Of a stretch of 64,000 nucleotides of DNA, positions 1 through 8,557 are shown piece by piece; the stretch's first letter is position 1; the number at the start of each line of letters is the position of its first letter. Source of the DNA: Barnesiella sp. WM24 (GTDB taxonomy: Bacteria; Bacteroidota; Bacteroidia; Bacteroidales; Muribaculaceae); assembly GCF_004570975.1 (NCBI RefSeq), contig NZ_SPPC01000003.1, positions 183,102 through 247,101 of the forward strand. The letters run 5' to 3'. The translations under genes and the position numbers were made by a program. Under the pieces are notes generated by a model that was not told the origin of the DNA, ran no database searches, and saw only the letters and a list, made by a program, of their open reading frames with translations.

Positions 1-725
1 TTAAAAACATAAATAAGCATCTTACATCTCTGAAAACTGCAATCGAAAAATCAGTTCCGGGTATTCGTGTCACCCATAAACCTGATGTATGGAAATTGCA
101 GTGTGTCAAAGACGGAACTACAATCAAGATTGAAGTCAACGGAACAAAAAGAGGAATCTTAGGCGATATAGAGAAGCTACAACTATGCGAGAAGGCCAAG
201 GATGAGTTCGGTCTGACCTGTTTTGCCAATATCGTGTCATGGAGCCAGCTGTTCGGTGGCAAGATTGCGGCGGCTCTCAGTCGTCAGCATCCGCGAGATC
301 TATTCGACTGTCGAGGCATAACCTCTGACGATTTCAATGCGGTAAAGGATGGCTTTATCCTTTGTCTGCTCGGAAGCGACAAACCTGTCATCGAATCCCT
401 GCAACCTAATCCGATTGATCAGCGGGATGCTCTTGCCAACCAGTTTGAGGGAATGACCGACGAGCCGTTCAATTATGAGGATTATCAGAATGCAAGGGTA
501 AATCTTATAGAGGTTGTCAACAATGGATTTACGGACGATGACAAAGACTTCCTGATTTCTTTTGAGGACGGCAATCCGGACTGGAGCAAGTGTTGTGCGG
601 GAGATCTGCACGAATACCCATCGGTGAAATGGAAACTTAAGAATATAGCAAAACTGAAATCCAAAAATTCTACGAAGCATACGGCGGGTGTTGACAGGCT
701 TATCGCATACTTCAAGCGTAAATAA
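1..725 (+). CDS. AbiEii/AbiGii-type nucleotidyltransferase toxin, 3' part (5' end outside window)
   Basis: The frame is open from the first bases of the window, so this is the last ~240 residues of a longer gene; a TTG at 96 is only an internal codon. The segment FGGKIAAALSRQHPRDLFD is the hallmark block of the AbiEii/AbiGii (PF08843) nucleotidyltransferase toxins of type IV toxin-antitoxin/abortive infection systems, which are normally about 300 aa. The catalytic N-terminal half and the partner antitoxin AbiEi would lie upstream, outside the window. A frameshifted N-terminal copy of the same family lies about 1 kb downstream on the same strand (1786-1974). Family assignment is good; whether the whole gene is intact cannot be seen. 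Confidence 0.8.
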   Translation, partial: KNINKHLTSLKTAIEKSVPGIRVTHKPDVWKLQCVKDGTTIKIEVNGTKRGILGDIEKLQLCEKAKDEFGLTCFANIVSWSQLFGGKIAAALSRQHPRDLFDCRGITSDDFNAVKDGFILCLLGSDKPVIESLQPNPIDQRDALANQFEGMTDEPFNYEDYQNARVNLIEVVNNGFTDDDKDFLISFEDGNPDWSKCCAGDLHEYPSVKWKLKNIAKLKSKNSTKHTAGVDRLIAYFKRK

Positions 726-1090
726 CAGATTTAACACTTGGTATAAGAAGCGTTAAAAGGAACCCACAGACTTGATTTTCAGACGAAAATTTAGTAATTT
801 TGCCACTATAAGAACATCCCGTTCAAGCATCGGCAAGAGAGCCGGCGAGACTGACGGATTTTTCGTTACCATCTCGTTACCACTTATTGACGACTGTTAT
901 CTAATGCATTGATATAACTGCATTTGGAGCGTAAGGAACAAGTCCCTCCAGCTCCACTTTGCGACCATGCGACGGGCACGGAAATGACATGGAAATGAAT
1001 TTTATTTTGCTTTTAAATTGCTTTTATTCAGGAAGTTAAATTTAGCAATTTTTAAGAAACCACCGGGCGCTCCAATTGATCTGTCAGACG
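726..1090. other. non-coding accessory DNA with tRNA/tmRNA-3'-end-like scars
   Basis: I see no gene here. Two short stretches look like the 3' ends of structural RNA genes: CCCTCCAGCTCCAC (about 941-954) resembles a tmRNA 3' terminus, and CCACCGGGCGCTCCA (about 1061-1075) resembles a tRNA acceptor end with CCA. There is no T-loop or other RNA body in front of either, so they are not RNA genes. Because integrases commonly use such ends as attachment sites, they may be scars left by mobile elements, which fits the gene fragments around them. This is weak evidence. Confidence 0.25.
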
Positions 1091-1091
1091 G

Positions 1092-1322
1092 CTAAAACGC
1101 CTTACTAAACAGGCGATGTTTAGTAATTTGTTTAGTGTTTATTAGTGGTTCATGATTAATTTGGTAATGATACAGCACATTATTCTGCTCGAACTGACGA
1201 GGGTCTGAGATAAAATCATTGTAAATCGTGTAGTCACCTACCTCAATCGACAGGTCTTTGACCACCGCGTTCAGATAAACGGTCTGTGTGTCACCCTTAC
1301 GGGGATATATTTTATTCATCAT
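1092..1322 (-). pseudogene. Vat/CatB-like hexapeptide acetyltransferase, 5' fragment
   Basis: From the paired ATG codons at 1322/1319 the minus strand encodes MMNKIYPRKGDTQTVYLNAV and then KDLSIEVGDYTIYNDF and NNVLYHY. This matches the first ~65 residues of Vat-type (streptogramin/xenobiotic) O-acetyltransferases. These are trimeric left-handed beta-helix enzymes of about 210 aa that use acetyl-CoA. After YHYQINHEPLI the reading departs from the family and stops, so the acetyl-CoA-binding hexapeptide core is missing and the gene is dead. Its start overlaps the stop of the MATE fragment by ATGA, as in an original two-gene operon. Confidence 0.65.
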
Positions 1323-1570
1323 ATCCTGTTGTTTTTTGAATCGTATAATTTCAGATAAATAAAAGGCTGAATACCGAGCATTATCACATATAGATATTCC
1401 ACGCTCCAATAAGTTGCCAATCGGACATTGAGATTACTCAATCCCCATAAACAGAATAAATAGGCGATAGTAGTGATTACTTGAAAAAAGAATATGATCT
1501 TTGTCGCACCGGTACCTGTCACCGCATTAAGATAAATATAACCCGGCGGCTCCTGATATACCCATATCAT
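1319..1570 (-). pseudogene. MATE-family efflux transporter, C-terminal fragment
   Basis: The 83-codon frame contains YLNAVTGTGATKIIFFFQ followed by a strongly hydrophobic stretch and a short basic tail. This matches the last two to three transmembrane helices of MATE (NorM/DinF) multidrug exporters, normally about 450 aa. The upstream ~370 residues are absent: the sequence past 1570 belongs to the AbiEi/AbiEii remnant on the other strand, so the gene was cut by a rearrangement. It shares an ATGA junction with the downstream acetyltransferase fragment, suggesting a former drug-resistance operon. Confidence 0.6.
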
Positions 1571-1723
1571 ATCTGAAAATCAAAAGCCGGTTGAGTGGAA
1601 TGTTCATCAATATGGCAGTAATATTTATATTTGTTAAACCAGTTTCTAAATTGCAAGCCGACCTTGAAATCACCTACAGAAAAGTTTGCTAAAAAGCCAT
1701 ATGTACTTTTGTAATGGTGGCTT

Positions 1724-1789
1724 ATGCCATTGTCAAAAGGAGATAAGGCGACACATCTGCCCAACTCACTAAAATGGCATATAAAATGA
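1724..1789 (+). pseudogene. remnant of an AbiEi-type antitoxin C-terminus
   Basis: A short frame MPLSKGDKATHLPNSLKW... ends in TGA at 1787-1789, overlapping the ATG (1786) of the AbiEii-like remnant by ATGA. That is the usual antitoxin-toxin junction of type IV modules. The same frame can be read upstream to about 1622 with one in-frame stop (TAA 1712-1714). I assign it to the antitoxin from position and junction rather than from a recognised motif. Confidence 0.35.
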
Positions 1790-1974
1790 AACTTCACGAA
1801 GACAAGGAGCAATTGGCTGATGCCATCAGAATCACTGCCGCCGAACTTGGGATACCACAAAAGTTTGTGGAGAAGGATTTTGGGATATGCAGATACTTCA
1901 GAGTCTGTCGCGATGTCCTGCGGCGGGATGAACGGTATGTAAGCCCTGATTTCCGTTGGGAGGTCGTGGCTTAA
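1786..1974 (+). pseudogene. AbiEii-type toxin, frameshifted N-terminal remnant
   Basis: MKLHEDKEQLADAIRITAAE followed by LGIPQKFVEKDF is the characteristic N-terminus of the AbiEii/AbiGii toxin family (family pattern roughly LGIP..FVEKDFWI). After ICR the frame shifts: the next frame reads QILQSLSRCPA, which is the expected family continuation, while the original frame reads on to a stop at 1974. The nucleotidyltransferase motif region (KGGTSL-like) and all downstream sequence are missing. It is the same family as the C-terminal part at 1-725, but cannot be the start of that gene because it lies 3' of it. Confidence 0.65.
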
Positions 1975-1992
1975 ATGTTTAACAACCGTCCC

Positions 1993-2197
1993 GCTCTCTA
2001 AATAAGAGAATGTGATGAAATGCAAGACGTGTAAAATCAGGCATTAAAAAGCTTTTATTAGAGTTGATTACTAAACGATTCCCCGATTTTAGTCTCGAAT
2101 TATGAGACCTTTGTTAATTTTTATGGATCAAACCACTCTAATTTACTGAAAAATAGCTAACTTTGCTTATCAAATAAGGCTCTCTTATTTAGAGATC
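1993..2197. repeat. promoter segment bounded by inverted palindromic repeats (candidate inverton or paired operators)
   Basis: TCTCTAAATAAGAGA at 1995-2009 and its exact reverse complement TCTCTTATTTAGAGA at 2181-2195 bound about 170 bp. Each copy is itself a TCTCT-N5-AGAGA palindrome, and the 5-nt centre (AAATA / TATTT) gives each a direction. Between them are a small hairpin (GTCTC at 2081-2085 with GAGAC at 2093-2097, followed by a T-rich stretch) and a Bacteroidetes promoter at 2158-2165 pointing at the regulator gene at 2303. A related palindrome sits in front of the fimbrial operon (5139-5157). It could be a phase-variable promoter or a pair of operator sites; the sequence alone does not decide. 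Confidence 0.45.
2158..2165 (+). promoter_or_regulatory. Bacteroidetes -7 promoter element for the TPR/LuxR regulator
   Basis: TAACTTTG fits the TAnnTTTG -7 consensus. No clear TTTG is seen at the -33 position; TTTA lies there. Transcription would start near 2172 and give a leader of about 130-140 nt that carries the right-hand palindrome (2181-2195). The element lies inside the segment bounded by inverted repeats. Confidence 0.45.
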
Positions 2198-2302
2198 CTT
2201 TGCTGCAATCTATTATACAATATTCCGGATAAAAATGAGTTTAAAATATAAATATCGTATTTTTACCACCGGTATGTTGGCTGACCCAATATTTGAATCT
2301 GT

Positions 2303-3724
2303 ATGTGCAATATGAAAGCATTTTATATTTTTATAGCGTTTGTTGCTTTGCTGATGTTCAATGCCTGTGACAAAACAAAACAAGATAATTATACATCAAC
2401 GTCATTTGGCGAATTATCAGAGCAAGGACGTGTAATGTGTCGCAAGGGTAACTATATAGAGGGACTCCGGCTTTTGCAGGAAGCAAACGATATGCTTACA
2501 ACCATGCATCCCGACAGCATAAATTCCAAAGAGGCTGTGAAGCTCCTTGGAAATCTTGCAAATCTATATAGTCGTATGGGGTTGCATGAAGAAGCAAAGC
2601 AGATCAATTATAAAGCTACAGTCATTGCAGATAAATATGCTCTTGATATCCGTGCCGATTTGTGGCGGATGCGGAGTTTTGTTTATAAACAAAACAATCA
2701 GATAGATTCCATGTTTATATGTCTGCAACGCAGCCGTGAACTGTGTGGTCTTATTGGCGACGCGGAATATCGTTTGGCAGTAATGCAGCGTGTAAACGCT
2801 GACCGCGCATATTTTTTCATTGAACACCCGGATTATGTCCCTGATTCAATTCCGGAAGCTCTGGCGACCTTAAAGCAGATTGTGTCTACCGACGATAATA
2901 TAACCGGCAGATTTCTGATAGGCCGTGCGTATGTAATTTTAGGAAATCCCTCATATGGTTTGCCGATGATGGAGAGTGCATTGGAGGATTTCAGGCAAGT
3001 GGGCGATACGGAAAGTGAGGAATGGGCACTACAGCTGCTTGCACAGTCTTATGCGGCAACAAGAAATGGTAAACTGGCTGAAATATACATGGACGCAGCC
3101 TCTCTTCACGATACAATACTGCAAAGGCAGCGAGATAATCTTTTACTTGGTATGGATTTCCGATACCGCACATCACAGTTTAAAAGAGAAAAGGCAATGC
3201 TTGAAAGCGAGTTGCGGGCTAAACGGCAACGAATTGTTTTCATATCTGCCATTTCTGTCCTGATTATACTGGGAATCTCGGTCATCAGTATAATATATTT
3301 CCGTAATAACAAGCGAATACTGAGACTTAAACAGCAGAACATAGATAATCTTCTTTCGGAGCGTATAGCACTTAATGCCCGAATTGAGGAATTAAACAAT
3401 GTAACCGCTGATAATAACGAAAATAAACGATACGAAATGTTGTCGGCCATATTGCTTGAAAAGGACGATGATCTGCGTTTTCGGAAGAATTTCAATGATC
3501 TATATCCCGGATTTATTTATAAATTACGTCATGAATATCCCAATCTTACTTCCGGTAATGAATTGCTTTGTATGCTGATAGCCTTAAATATGAAAAACGA
3601 AGAAATAGCACTCGCCCTTGGTATATCGAGAGATAGCCTCGCCACATCCCGATACCGGCTTCGCTCTCGCCTTAACCTGTCGAAAGACACAGATCTTGAC
3701 AATTTTATTAAATCAAGAATTTAG
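2303..3724 (+). CDS. TPR protein with membrane segment and C-terminal LuxR-like HTH (probable fimbrial regulator)
   Basis: This 473-aa protein has an N-terminal signal with a lipobox-like LMFNAC (Cys22), or a start anchor if the Cys is not used. TPR-like helical repeats span roughly residues 30-290. A transmembrane helix lies near 311-333, then a short coiled coil, then a C-terminal helix-turn-helix of LuxR type (EEIALALGISRDSLATSRYR). This layout is a common Bacteroidetes sensor-regulator: periplasmic TPR, one membrane span, cytoplasmic DNA-binding domain. A second ATG at 2312 is an equally good start. It converges with and overlaps the AraC gene by 12 bp and lies next to the fimbrial operon, so control of fimbriation is likely but inferred. 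Confidence 0.75.
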   Translation: MCNMKAFYIFIAFVALLMFNACDKTKQDNYTSTSFGELSEQGRVMCRKGNYIEGLRLLQEANDMLTTMHPDSINSKEAVKLLGNLANLYSRMGLHEEAKQINYKATVIADKYALDIRADLWRMRSFVYKQNNQIDSMFICLQRSRELCGLIGDAEYRLAVMQRVNADRAYFFIEHPDYVPDSIPEALATLKQIVSTDDNITGRFLIGRAYVILGNPSYGLPMMESALEDFRQVGDTESEEWALQLLAQSYAATRNGKLAEIYMDAASLHDTILQRQRDNLLLGMDFRYRTSQFKREKAMLESELRAKRQRIVFISAISVLIILGISVISIIYFRNNKRILRLKQQNIDNLLSERIALNARIEELNNVTADNNENKRYEMLSAILLEKDDDLRFRKNFNDLYPGFIYKLRHEYPNLTSGNELLCMLIALNMKNEEIALALGISRDSLATSRYRLRSRLNLSKDTDLDNFIKSRI

Positions 3725-4846
3725 TGTGCTTGCATATTTCCCTGGAGTAAGACCGTCGTTGCAGTATACAAAGGCTTTATGGAAAGCCTGTGCGGTGGAA
3801 TAACCGCACAGATGAGCCACATCCGACATTGAAATCGCAGGATTGATCTGGATTAACTTCTTGGCATATTCAATTCGATGCTCTCTTATGACTATAATAA
3901 AGCTTTTGCCAAAACCATCATTGAAGATTTTAGAGGCATAGGTGCGATTCAGACCGAAATGAGTCATTACATCCTTTAGACTGAAGTCGGCACTAAGATA
4001 GGGTCGTTCATTAACGAGCCACATCTCGACTTGTTGTTTGTATAAACTGAATTTACTATTGAAATCTTCTCCTTCAAGTTTAGTTAGTTCCGGAATTATA
4101 TAATCTGTACGGTCGCTTGAATAAGGGGTATTGTATACTATTATCTTGGCTGTGAGCCATGCAAGAAAAATGCAAGCGACTATATTGTGACATAGAAAGG
4201 TGGTGTATGATGCAAAACAGAGATTTATGAAGAAAAAAACGGTGATGGTTACCAAGCCTAACAAATATGTGTGCATCCACTTTATAGCGTATTTCTGATA
4301 TTCCGAATAATTGTCTTCAATATATTTGTTATACTTGTTGGTATAACGTATTATAAGACGAATGGTGAAAGATAGGTATCCAAATAGACAAGCACACAGA
4401 ACAAGCCTGAACCAAACTGAAAAATAATAAATATGTGACCAAAAGTCACCAAGAGATTTAAGGTTGAATTGTTTAAGGTCAAACGATGCAATTGCTCCAT
4501 AATATATTATAATACACAGCAGGAATGGTAGCCAAAACATAAACAGTCTGCCGGTCTTGATCTTCTGAGCCGACAATACAGTAATCGGCCATACGAGAAA
4601 TGAAACACCGGCGACGATACCCCCAAGTATCAACTCCGGTGCAAGAATGTATTCATATATCCGCGTCGTATCGCCAAATACGAGGCCATATGCACGGAGA
4701 GCCCATGCGGCACCCCATACGAACAACACCACGGACAACCATCTACGTTGTCTTATGCCTTGCCAATCATAGGCTAACAGAAAAGCACTCCACAGACAGA
4801 TTGTGGATGAAACGCATAGGGCGGTCTGTAGAATAGTCTTTGTCAT
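3713..4846 (-). CDS. membrane-bound AraC-family transcriptional regulator
   Basis: The first ~230 residues of this 377-aa protein carry about seven hydrophobic segments. The last ~100 residues form an AraC-type double helix-turn-helix (SLKDVMTHFGLNRTYASKIF, then ISMSDVAHLCGYSTAQAFHK and a TPGKYA end). Such proteins sense a signal at the membrane and bind DNA through the C-terminal domain; the ligand is unknown. It is transcribed divergently from the fimbrial operon, with a 326-bp intergenic region between the two starts, and converges on the TPR/LuxR regulator. That position makes it a likely regulator of the fimbrial genes. Confidence 0.8.
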   Translation of the reverse strand: MTKTILQTALCVSSTICLWSAFLLAYDWQGIRQRRWLSVVLFVWGAAWALRAYGLVFGDTTRIYEYILAPELILGGIVAGVSFLVWPITVLSAQKIKTGRLFMFWLPFLLCIIIYYGAIASFDLKQFNLKSLGDFWSHIYYFSVWFRLVLCACLFGYLSFTIRLIIRYTNKYNKYIEDNYSEYQKYAIKWMHTYLLGLVTITVFFFINLCFASYTTFLCHNIVACIFLAWLTAKIIVYNTPYSSDRTDYIIPELTKLEGEDFNSKFSLYKQQVEMWLVNERPYLSADFSLKDVMTHFGLNRTYASKIFNDGFGKSFIIVIREHRIEYAKKLIQINPAISMSDVAHLCGYSTAQAFHKAFVYCNDGLTPGKYASTLNS

Positions 4847-4889
4847 TAGTTCAAATTTTTTAATTATTCATTGTTGATAAACGGTATTA

Positions 4890-4897
4890 CAAAGTTA
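4890..4897 (-). promoter_or_regulatory. promoter of the AraC-family regulator
   Basis: On the minus strand this reads TAACTTTG, a perfect TAnnTTTG -7 element, about 44 bp upstream of the ATG at 4846. No good -33 TTTG at the usual 19-21 bp spacing was found. The stretch 4898-5138 toward the fimbrial operon has no clear gene. Confidence 0.5.
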
Positions 4898-5138
4898 CAA
4901 AAAACAAACGACAATGGGCGTGCCGGGCAAGAGCTCAGGCCGCATGCAACTTGCTGATATACTTGTGATTTTACTGCTGGATAATGGCGAATTTATGTAT
5001 TGATAAGTCTTCGTTCAGAATACTGTCCATTGCTTTACGCTGGGACAATCCCGATTTTAACGGTGGTGTAATGCCCGGATGGCAGCACATCGCTAAATTC
5101 GCAAACACAAACTTGAAAAATTGTTTAGCAACTACCCA

Positions 5139-5157
5139 AATCTCTTATCAAGAGATT
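5139..5157. promoter_or_regulatory. palindrome in front of the fimbrial operon
   Basis: AATCTCTTATCAAGAGATT has 8-bp perfect arms around ATC and ends 15 bp before the operon start codon. Its core matches 13 of 15 bases of the palindrome at 2181-2195 and keeps the same TCTCT-N5-AGAGA layout as both copies near 2 kb. It may be the binding site of a regulator shared with the 2303 gene, or a recombinase site. It could also act on the mRNA as a hairpin just before the start. Confidence 0.5.
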
Positions 5158-5172
5158 GTGATTAATTTGAAT

Positions 5173-6600
5173 ATGAAGAAACAGTACCTCATTATCGCAT
5201 TACTCGCATTGGTATTTCTTTTCGGCAACAACTGCGCGGCCGAAGAGAGGGCGGCTGTCAAGACTAATCTGCTTTATGACGCATTACTTAATGTGAACTT
5301 AGGCGCGGAACTGAAACTCGCGCCTCACTGGTCTGTTGATCTATCCGGGAATTATAATGGATGGAGACTATCCAATGGTCGACAGTGGAAACACTGGATG
5401 ATTCAACCGGAGTTAAGATATTGGACGAGCAGAGAGAATATGCGGGGCCATTTCTTTGCCGGACATATATTCGGTGGGCAGTTCAATACTACTCTTAATA
5501 AATATAGACGCCAAGGATGGGCTGCGGGTGCCGGAATCGGATATGGATATTCATGGTCTATGGCAGATCATTGGGGACTGGAGGCAGAGATCGCTCTCGG
5601 CTATGCCCGTTATAGCTACGACAAATTTCCCTGTGCTGATTGTGGCAGAAAGATAGCCGTCCGCAATAAAAACTATGTCGGTCCAACTAAAGCAGCTATA
5701 ACTCTGGTATACTACTTTGGCGGTCCTAAGAAGGAAACACCTGTTATTGTTTTGCCGGAGGTGCCGGTTATTCAACCTGTTGAACTATCAGCAATAGATA
5801 CATTGCCAAAGTTTGAGTTTCCGCTTGTTGATGTTCCCCACAGCAAGATCCTGACGGAAAATCTTGCCGGAACAGCGCGTGTGCAATTTAAAGTAAACCG
5901 GACCGAGATTGACTCTACGCTTGCCGACAATAAAAATGAGCTCGCAATTATCACCGGCAAACTTGATTCCATCCGCAATAATCTTGGAATGGATATTCAT
6001 CGTATAGAGCTTATCGGGTATGCTTCTCCGGAAGGTTCTTATGCAAATAATGATAGGCTTGCATCAATGAGAACCGTATCCTTAAAGTCATTCATCCAAT
6101 CGGAAATGGAGCTCCCTGACAGTATCATATATGTAAGTCACATAGCAGAAGACTGGGGCGGATTGCGTAATGCAATTCAGGAATCCGATATTGCAGACAA
6201 ATACGTACTGATTGAGATAATGGACAGCAACCGTAGTCCGGATACAAAAGAAGCCTTGATGAAAAGACATAGAGCGTCGTGGGCATGGATAAGCAGAGAG
6301 ATTCTGCCATCCCTAAGGCGAACGGAGTATCGTATTGAGTACCAACATCAGTATGAGGAAAAAGAGCTACAGACACTCGAAGAGGTCAACCGCTGTATTA
6401 CTGAAGGCGATATTGATGAGGCTGCCAAACTGTTAGTAAACATTCCGTCATCTCCTGAGGCTGATTATGCAAGGGGAGTCGTAGCGGCATTGCAACATCG
6501 ATATGTTGAGGCTGAGGCATGGTTTAACCGTGCCCGGTCACGAGGCGTGGAAGAAGCGGTTCAGGCATTGCATGACTTAAAAACCAAAACAGCGAAATAA
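5173..6600 (+). CDS. DUF3575 / OmpA-like envelope protein at head of fimbrial operon
   Basis: I start at 5173 because the next codons give a clean signal peptide (MKKQYLIIALLALVFLFGNN); the longer frame from 4984 runs through the promoter and palindrome. Residues ~25-195 form a DUF3575 beta-barrel-like region (AVKTNLLYDALLNVNLGAEL to ...TLVYYFGG). A central OmpA-like segment follows (VQFKVNRTEIDSTLADN, then ELIGYASPEGSYANNDRLA), and the tail is helical and TPR-like. DUF3575 proteins regularly stand next to FimA/Mfa fimbrillin genes in Bacteroidales. A role in anchoring or assembling the pilus at the outer membrane is inferred. Length is 475 aa. Confidence 0.8.
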   Translation: MKKQYLIIALLALVFLFGNNCAAEERAAVKTNLLYDALLNVNLGAELKLAPHWSVDLSGNYNGWRLSNGRQWKHWMIQPELRYWTSRENMRGHFFAGHIFGGQFNTTLNKYRRQGWAAGAGIGYGYSWSMADHWGLEAEIALGYARYSYDKFPCADCGRKIAVRNKNYVGPTKAAITLVYYFGGPKKETPVIVLPEVPVIQPVELSAIDTLPKFEFPLVDVPHSKILTENLAGTARVQFKVNRTEIDSTLADNKNELAIITGKLDSIRNNLGMDIHRIELIGYASPEGSYANNDRLASMRTVSLKSFIQSEMELPDSIIYVSHIAEDWGGLRNAIQESDIADKYVLIEIMDSNRSPDTKEALMKRHRASWAWISREILPSLRRTEYRIEYQHQYEEKELQTLEEVNRCITEGDIDEAAKLLVNIPSSPEADYARGVVAALQHRYVEAEAWFNRARSRGVEEAVQALHDLKTKTAK

Positions 6601-6634
6601 CAACTAATTTTTTTTAACAATAATCGAAAAGACA

Positions 6635-8530
6635 ATGGAAAAATTCCTTAAAACACTGCTGGTTGGATTACCAATGGCGATTCTCGGAGCTTGTTCCGCC
6701 GACGGGCCTATTGTGGCGGACAAGGACGATTCCGTCGCCGAGAAAACAGAGGTTCGCTACCTTAAAGTGAATCTCGTGAATGCAAATGGCAACCCAAGTG
6801 GCTCACGAGCTATCGGCGATGATCAATCTACTGATTATGTCAACGGCACTGAAGATGAAAACAAAATCCGCACCGTCGACTTCTATTTCTATGATGCGGA
6901 TAAAAACTATTACAGCCATGTTTCATCCGGCCTGACTGCGGCTGTAGATCCTACCACACCGGGAACTATTTCATCAGTACATGGCTTTTATCAAACCAAT
7001 GTGCCCGTTAACTTGGTTCAAGGAGAAAAGATGCCTCGCTATGTTATCTGCATTATCAACGCTGTAAATGCCAACTTCTATGAGAACAGGAGTATGGAGG
7101 AGGCCCAAAACCGGTTGCTGGAGAAATTCTACAGCCCTGAAGACGGAGGCAACAAATACTTCTCAATGAACAACTCCGTATATTATGGACTCGATGAGGT
7201 TACGGGACAAAGCAATCAGTTGATAATGGCAACCCCATTTGACAACAATAAGCTCCTGACCATGACCGAACTTGAAAATATGAAAGAGGAAGAGGCCGCT
7301 GATGTCACTGTGGACATATACGTAGAACGCTATGCCGCTAAAGTCAATTTCAGCATTTCAGATGGTGCTGTGAAGGATTTTGAGGTATCCAACGGCATCA
7401 CACTTGAATTTACTCCTCTTAACTGGGGCGTGAATGCTTATGAGAAAGAGTTTTTCTTCCTCAAGTCATATCGTAAAGCCACCGGAAACGTCCTCGACTT
7501 CGAGTCATTTGATGTAATGAATGAAATACTGTTTGCCGGATGGAACCGTCCGGATCACTTCCGCTCTTTTTGGGCTCGTACTCCGGGATATTACGAAGAC
7601 AACTATCCTTTGGTTGCCGACGACATACTCGACGTTGGGGATTCATATCCTTATTCTGCGCACTATCAGTCAATCCAGACTGCTAAAAACACCATAGGCC
7701 AATCGCAATATCTCATCGAGAGCACATTAAAGGGATCACGTCTCACCGGTCAGGACATGCCCGACCAATACCTTCCTTTAACTTCAATTCCTTCAGTCGT
7801 TCTGGTCGGTCAATATAAAATCAACGGAAGAGCATTGTCATTCTATATATATCAGAAAAATACCGACGGTATTCCGGAAATATATGCCGCGAATGATGAA
7901 GAAATATCGGGAGTCGAGACCATTCATGACCGTCTGCTCGAAATACAGACCGTAGTTTTGAAAAAGGATGGGAACAGCTATATCCCTGTAAGAAAAGAAC
8001 ATCTTAACAAGACCATCGCCACGTTCATTGTTGAGCACCCTAAAAAGGAGGCGCGTCAAAGCCTTAAAGTGGGTGGCGACCTTGTGACTTTACAGATTAA
8101 CGTAGTTAACAGCGGATTCTATTATTATGACTCGGAAACTCAAGCATATACCGAAATCAATTCTCCGGAGACTGTTGCCAAAGCAAATCGTCTGTTGTAC
8201 CAGAATCTTGGCGGTGCTCACGCATATATCAATGGTATGACTTTCTTCAGTGCGCCTATTCAGCATTGGGGCTGGTATCGTACAGGAAATGAAAACTATG
8301 GCAAGACAATGGCGGAATGGGATTGGTCGGCTATGAAAACCGGAGATTTCGGTATAGTCCGCAACCACATATACACCATACAGATTGACAACATCGCAGG
8401 TCTTGGTACAGGTATTATTAACGATACAGATCCGTTGTTGCCTCCTACCGACAAGGTAAGCTATGCGGTCAAGTTCCGTGTAAATATCCAGAAGTGGGCA
8501 ACTCTTCCTGTTCAGAAATGGGAATGGTAA
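6635..8530 (+). CDS. Mfa1/FimA-family fimbrillin, probable major pilin
   Basis: A 631-aa lipoprotein precursor: MEKFLKTLLVGLPMAILGAC ends in a lipobox Cys at residue 20. SRAIGDD around Arg58 fits the arginine-protease maturation site of type V pilins. The body is beta-rich, with a typical fimbrillin pattern (VDFYFYDADKNYY; DVTVDIYVERYAAKVNFSIS). In the known system the lipid-anchored precursor is cut after Arg in the N-terminal strand and polymerises by strand exchange. The protein ends in WATLPVQKWEW, a tail nearly repeated in the next protein. It lies 34 bp after the DUF3575 gene and is followed by the FimB/Mfa2-like anchor, the usual pilin-anchor order. Confidence 0.8.
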   Translation: MEKFLKTLLVGLPMAILGACSADGPIVADKDDSVAEKTEVRYLKVNLVNANGNPSGSRAIGDDQSTDYVNGTEDENKIRTVDFYFYDADKNYYSHVSSGLTAAVDPTTPGTISSVHGFYQTNVPVNLVQGEKMPRYVICIINAVNANFYENRSMEEAQNRLLEKFYSPEDGGNKYFSMNNSVYYGLDEVTGQSNQLIMATPFDNNKLLTMTELENMKEEEAADVTVDIYVERYAAKVNFSISDGAVKDFEVSNGITLEFTPLNWGVNAYEKEFFFLKSYRKATGNVLDFESFDVMNEILFAGWNRPDHFRSFWARTPGYYEDNYPLVADDILDVGDSYPYSAHYQSIQTAKNTIGQSQYLIESTLKGSRLTGQDMPDQYLPLTSIPSVVLVGQYKINGRALSFYIYQKNTDGIPEIYAANDEEISGVETIHDRLLEIQTVVLKKDGNSYIPVRKEHLNKTIATFIVEHPKKEARQSLKVGGDLVTLQINVVNSGFYYYDSETQAYTEINSPETVAKANRLLYQNLGGAHAYINGMTFFSAPIQHWGWYRTGNENYGKTMAEWDWSAMKTGDFGIVRNHIYTIQIDNIAGLGTGIINDTDPLLPPTDKVSYAVKFRVNIQKWATLPVQKWEW

Positions 8531-8557
8531 TCACTTCAATCATTTGAATCAGACGAA

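Noticed and set aside
931-1075. Possible tmRNA or tRNA gene
   Set aside because: Only the 3'-terminal-like bases are present; there is no T-loop, anticodon arm or tag-coding part, so at best these are attachment-site scars.
1567-2025. A 152-codon frame on the minus strand
   Set aside because: It lies opposite the AbiEi/AbiEii remnant, has no recognisable motif or promoter, and runs through the left palindrome.
4984-5172. N-terminal extension of the DUF3575 protein
   Set aside because: The extra 63 residues would precede a proper signal peptide and cover the palindrome and promoter region; the ATG at 5173 is far better.
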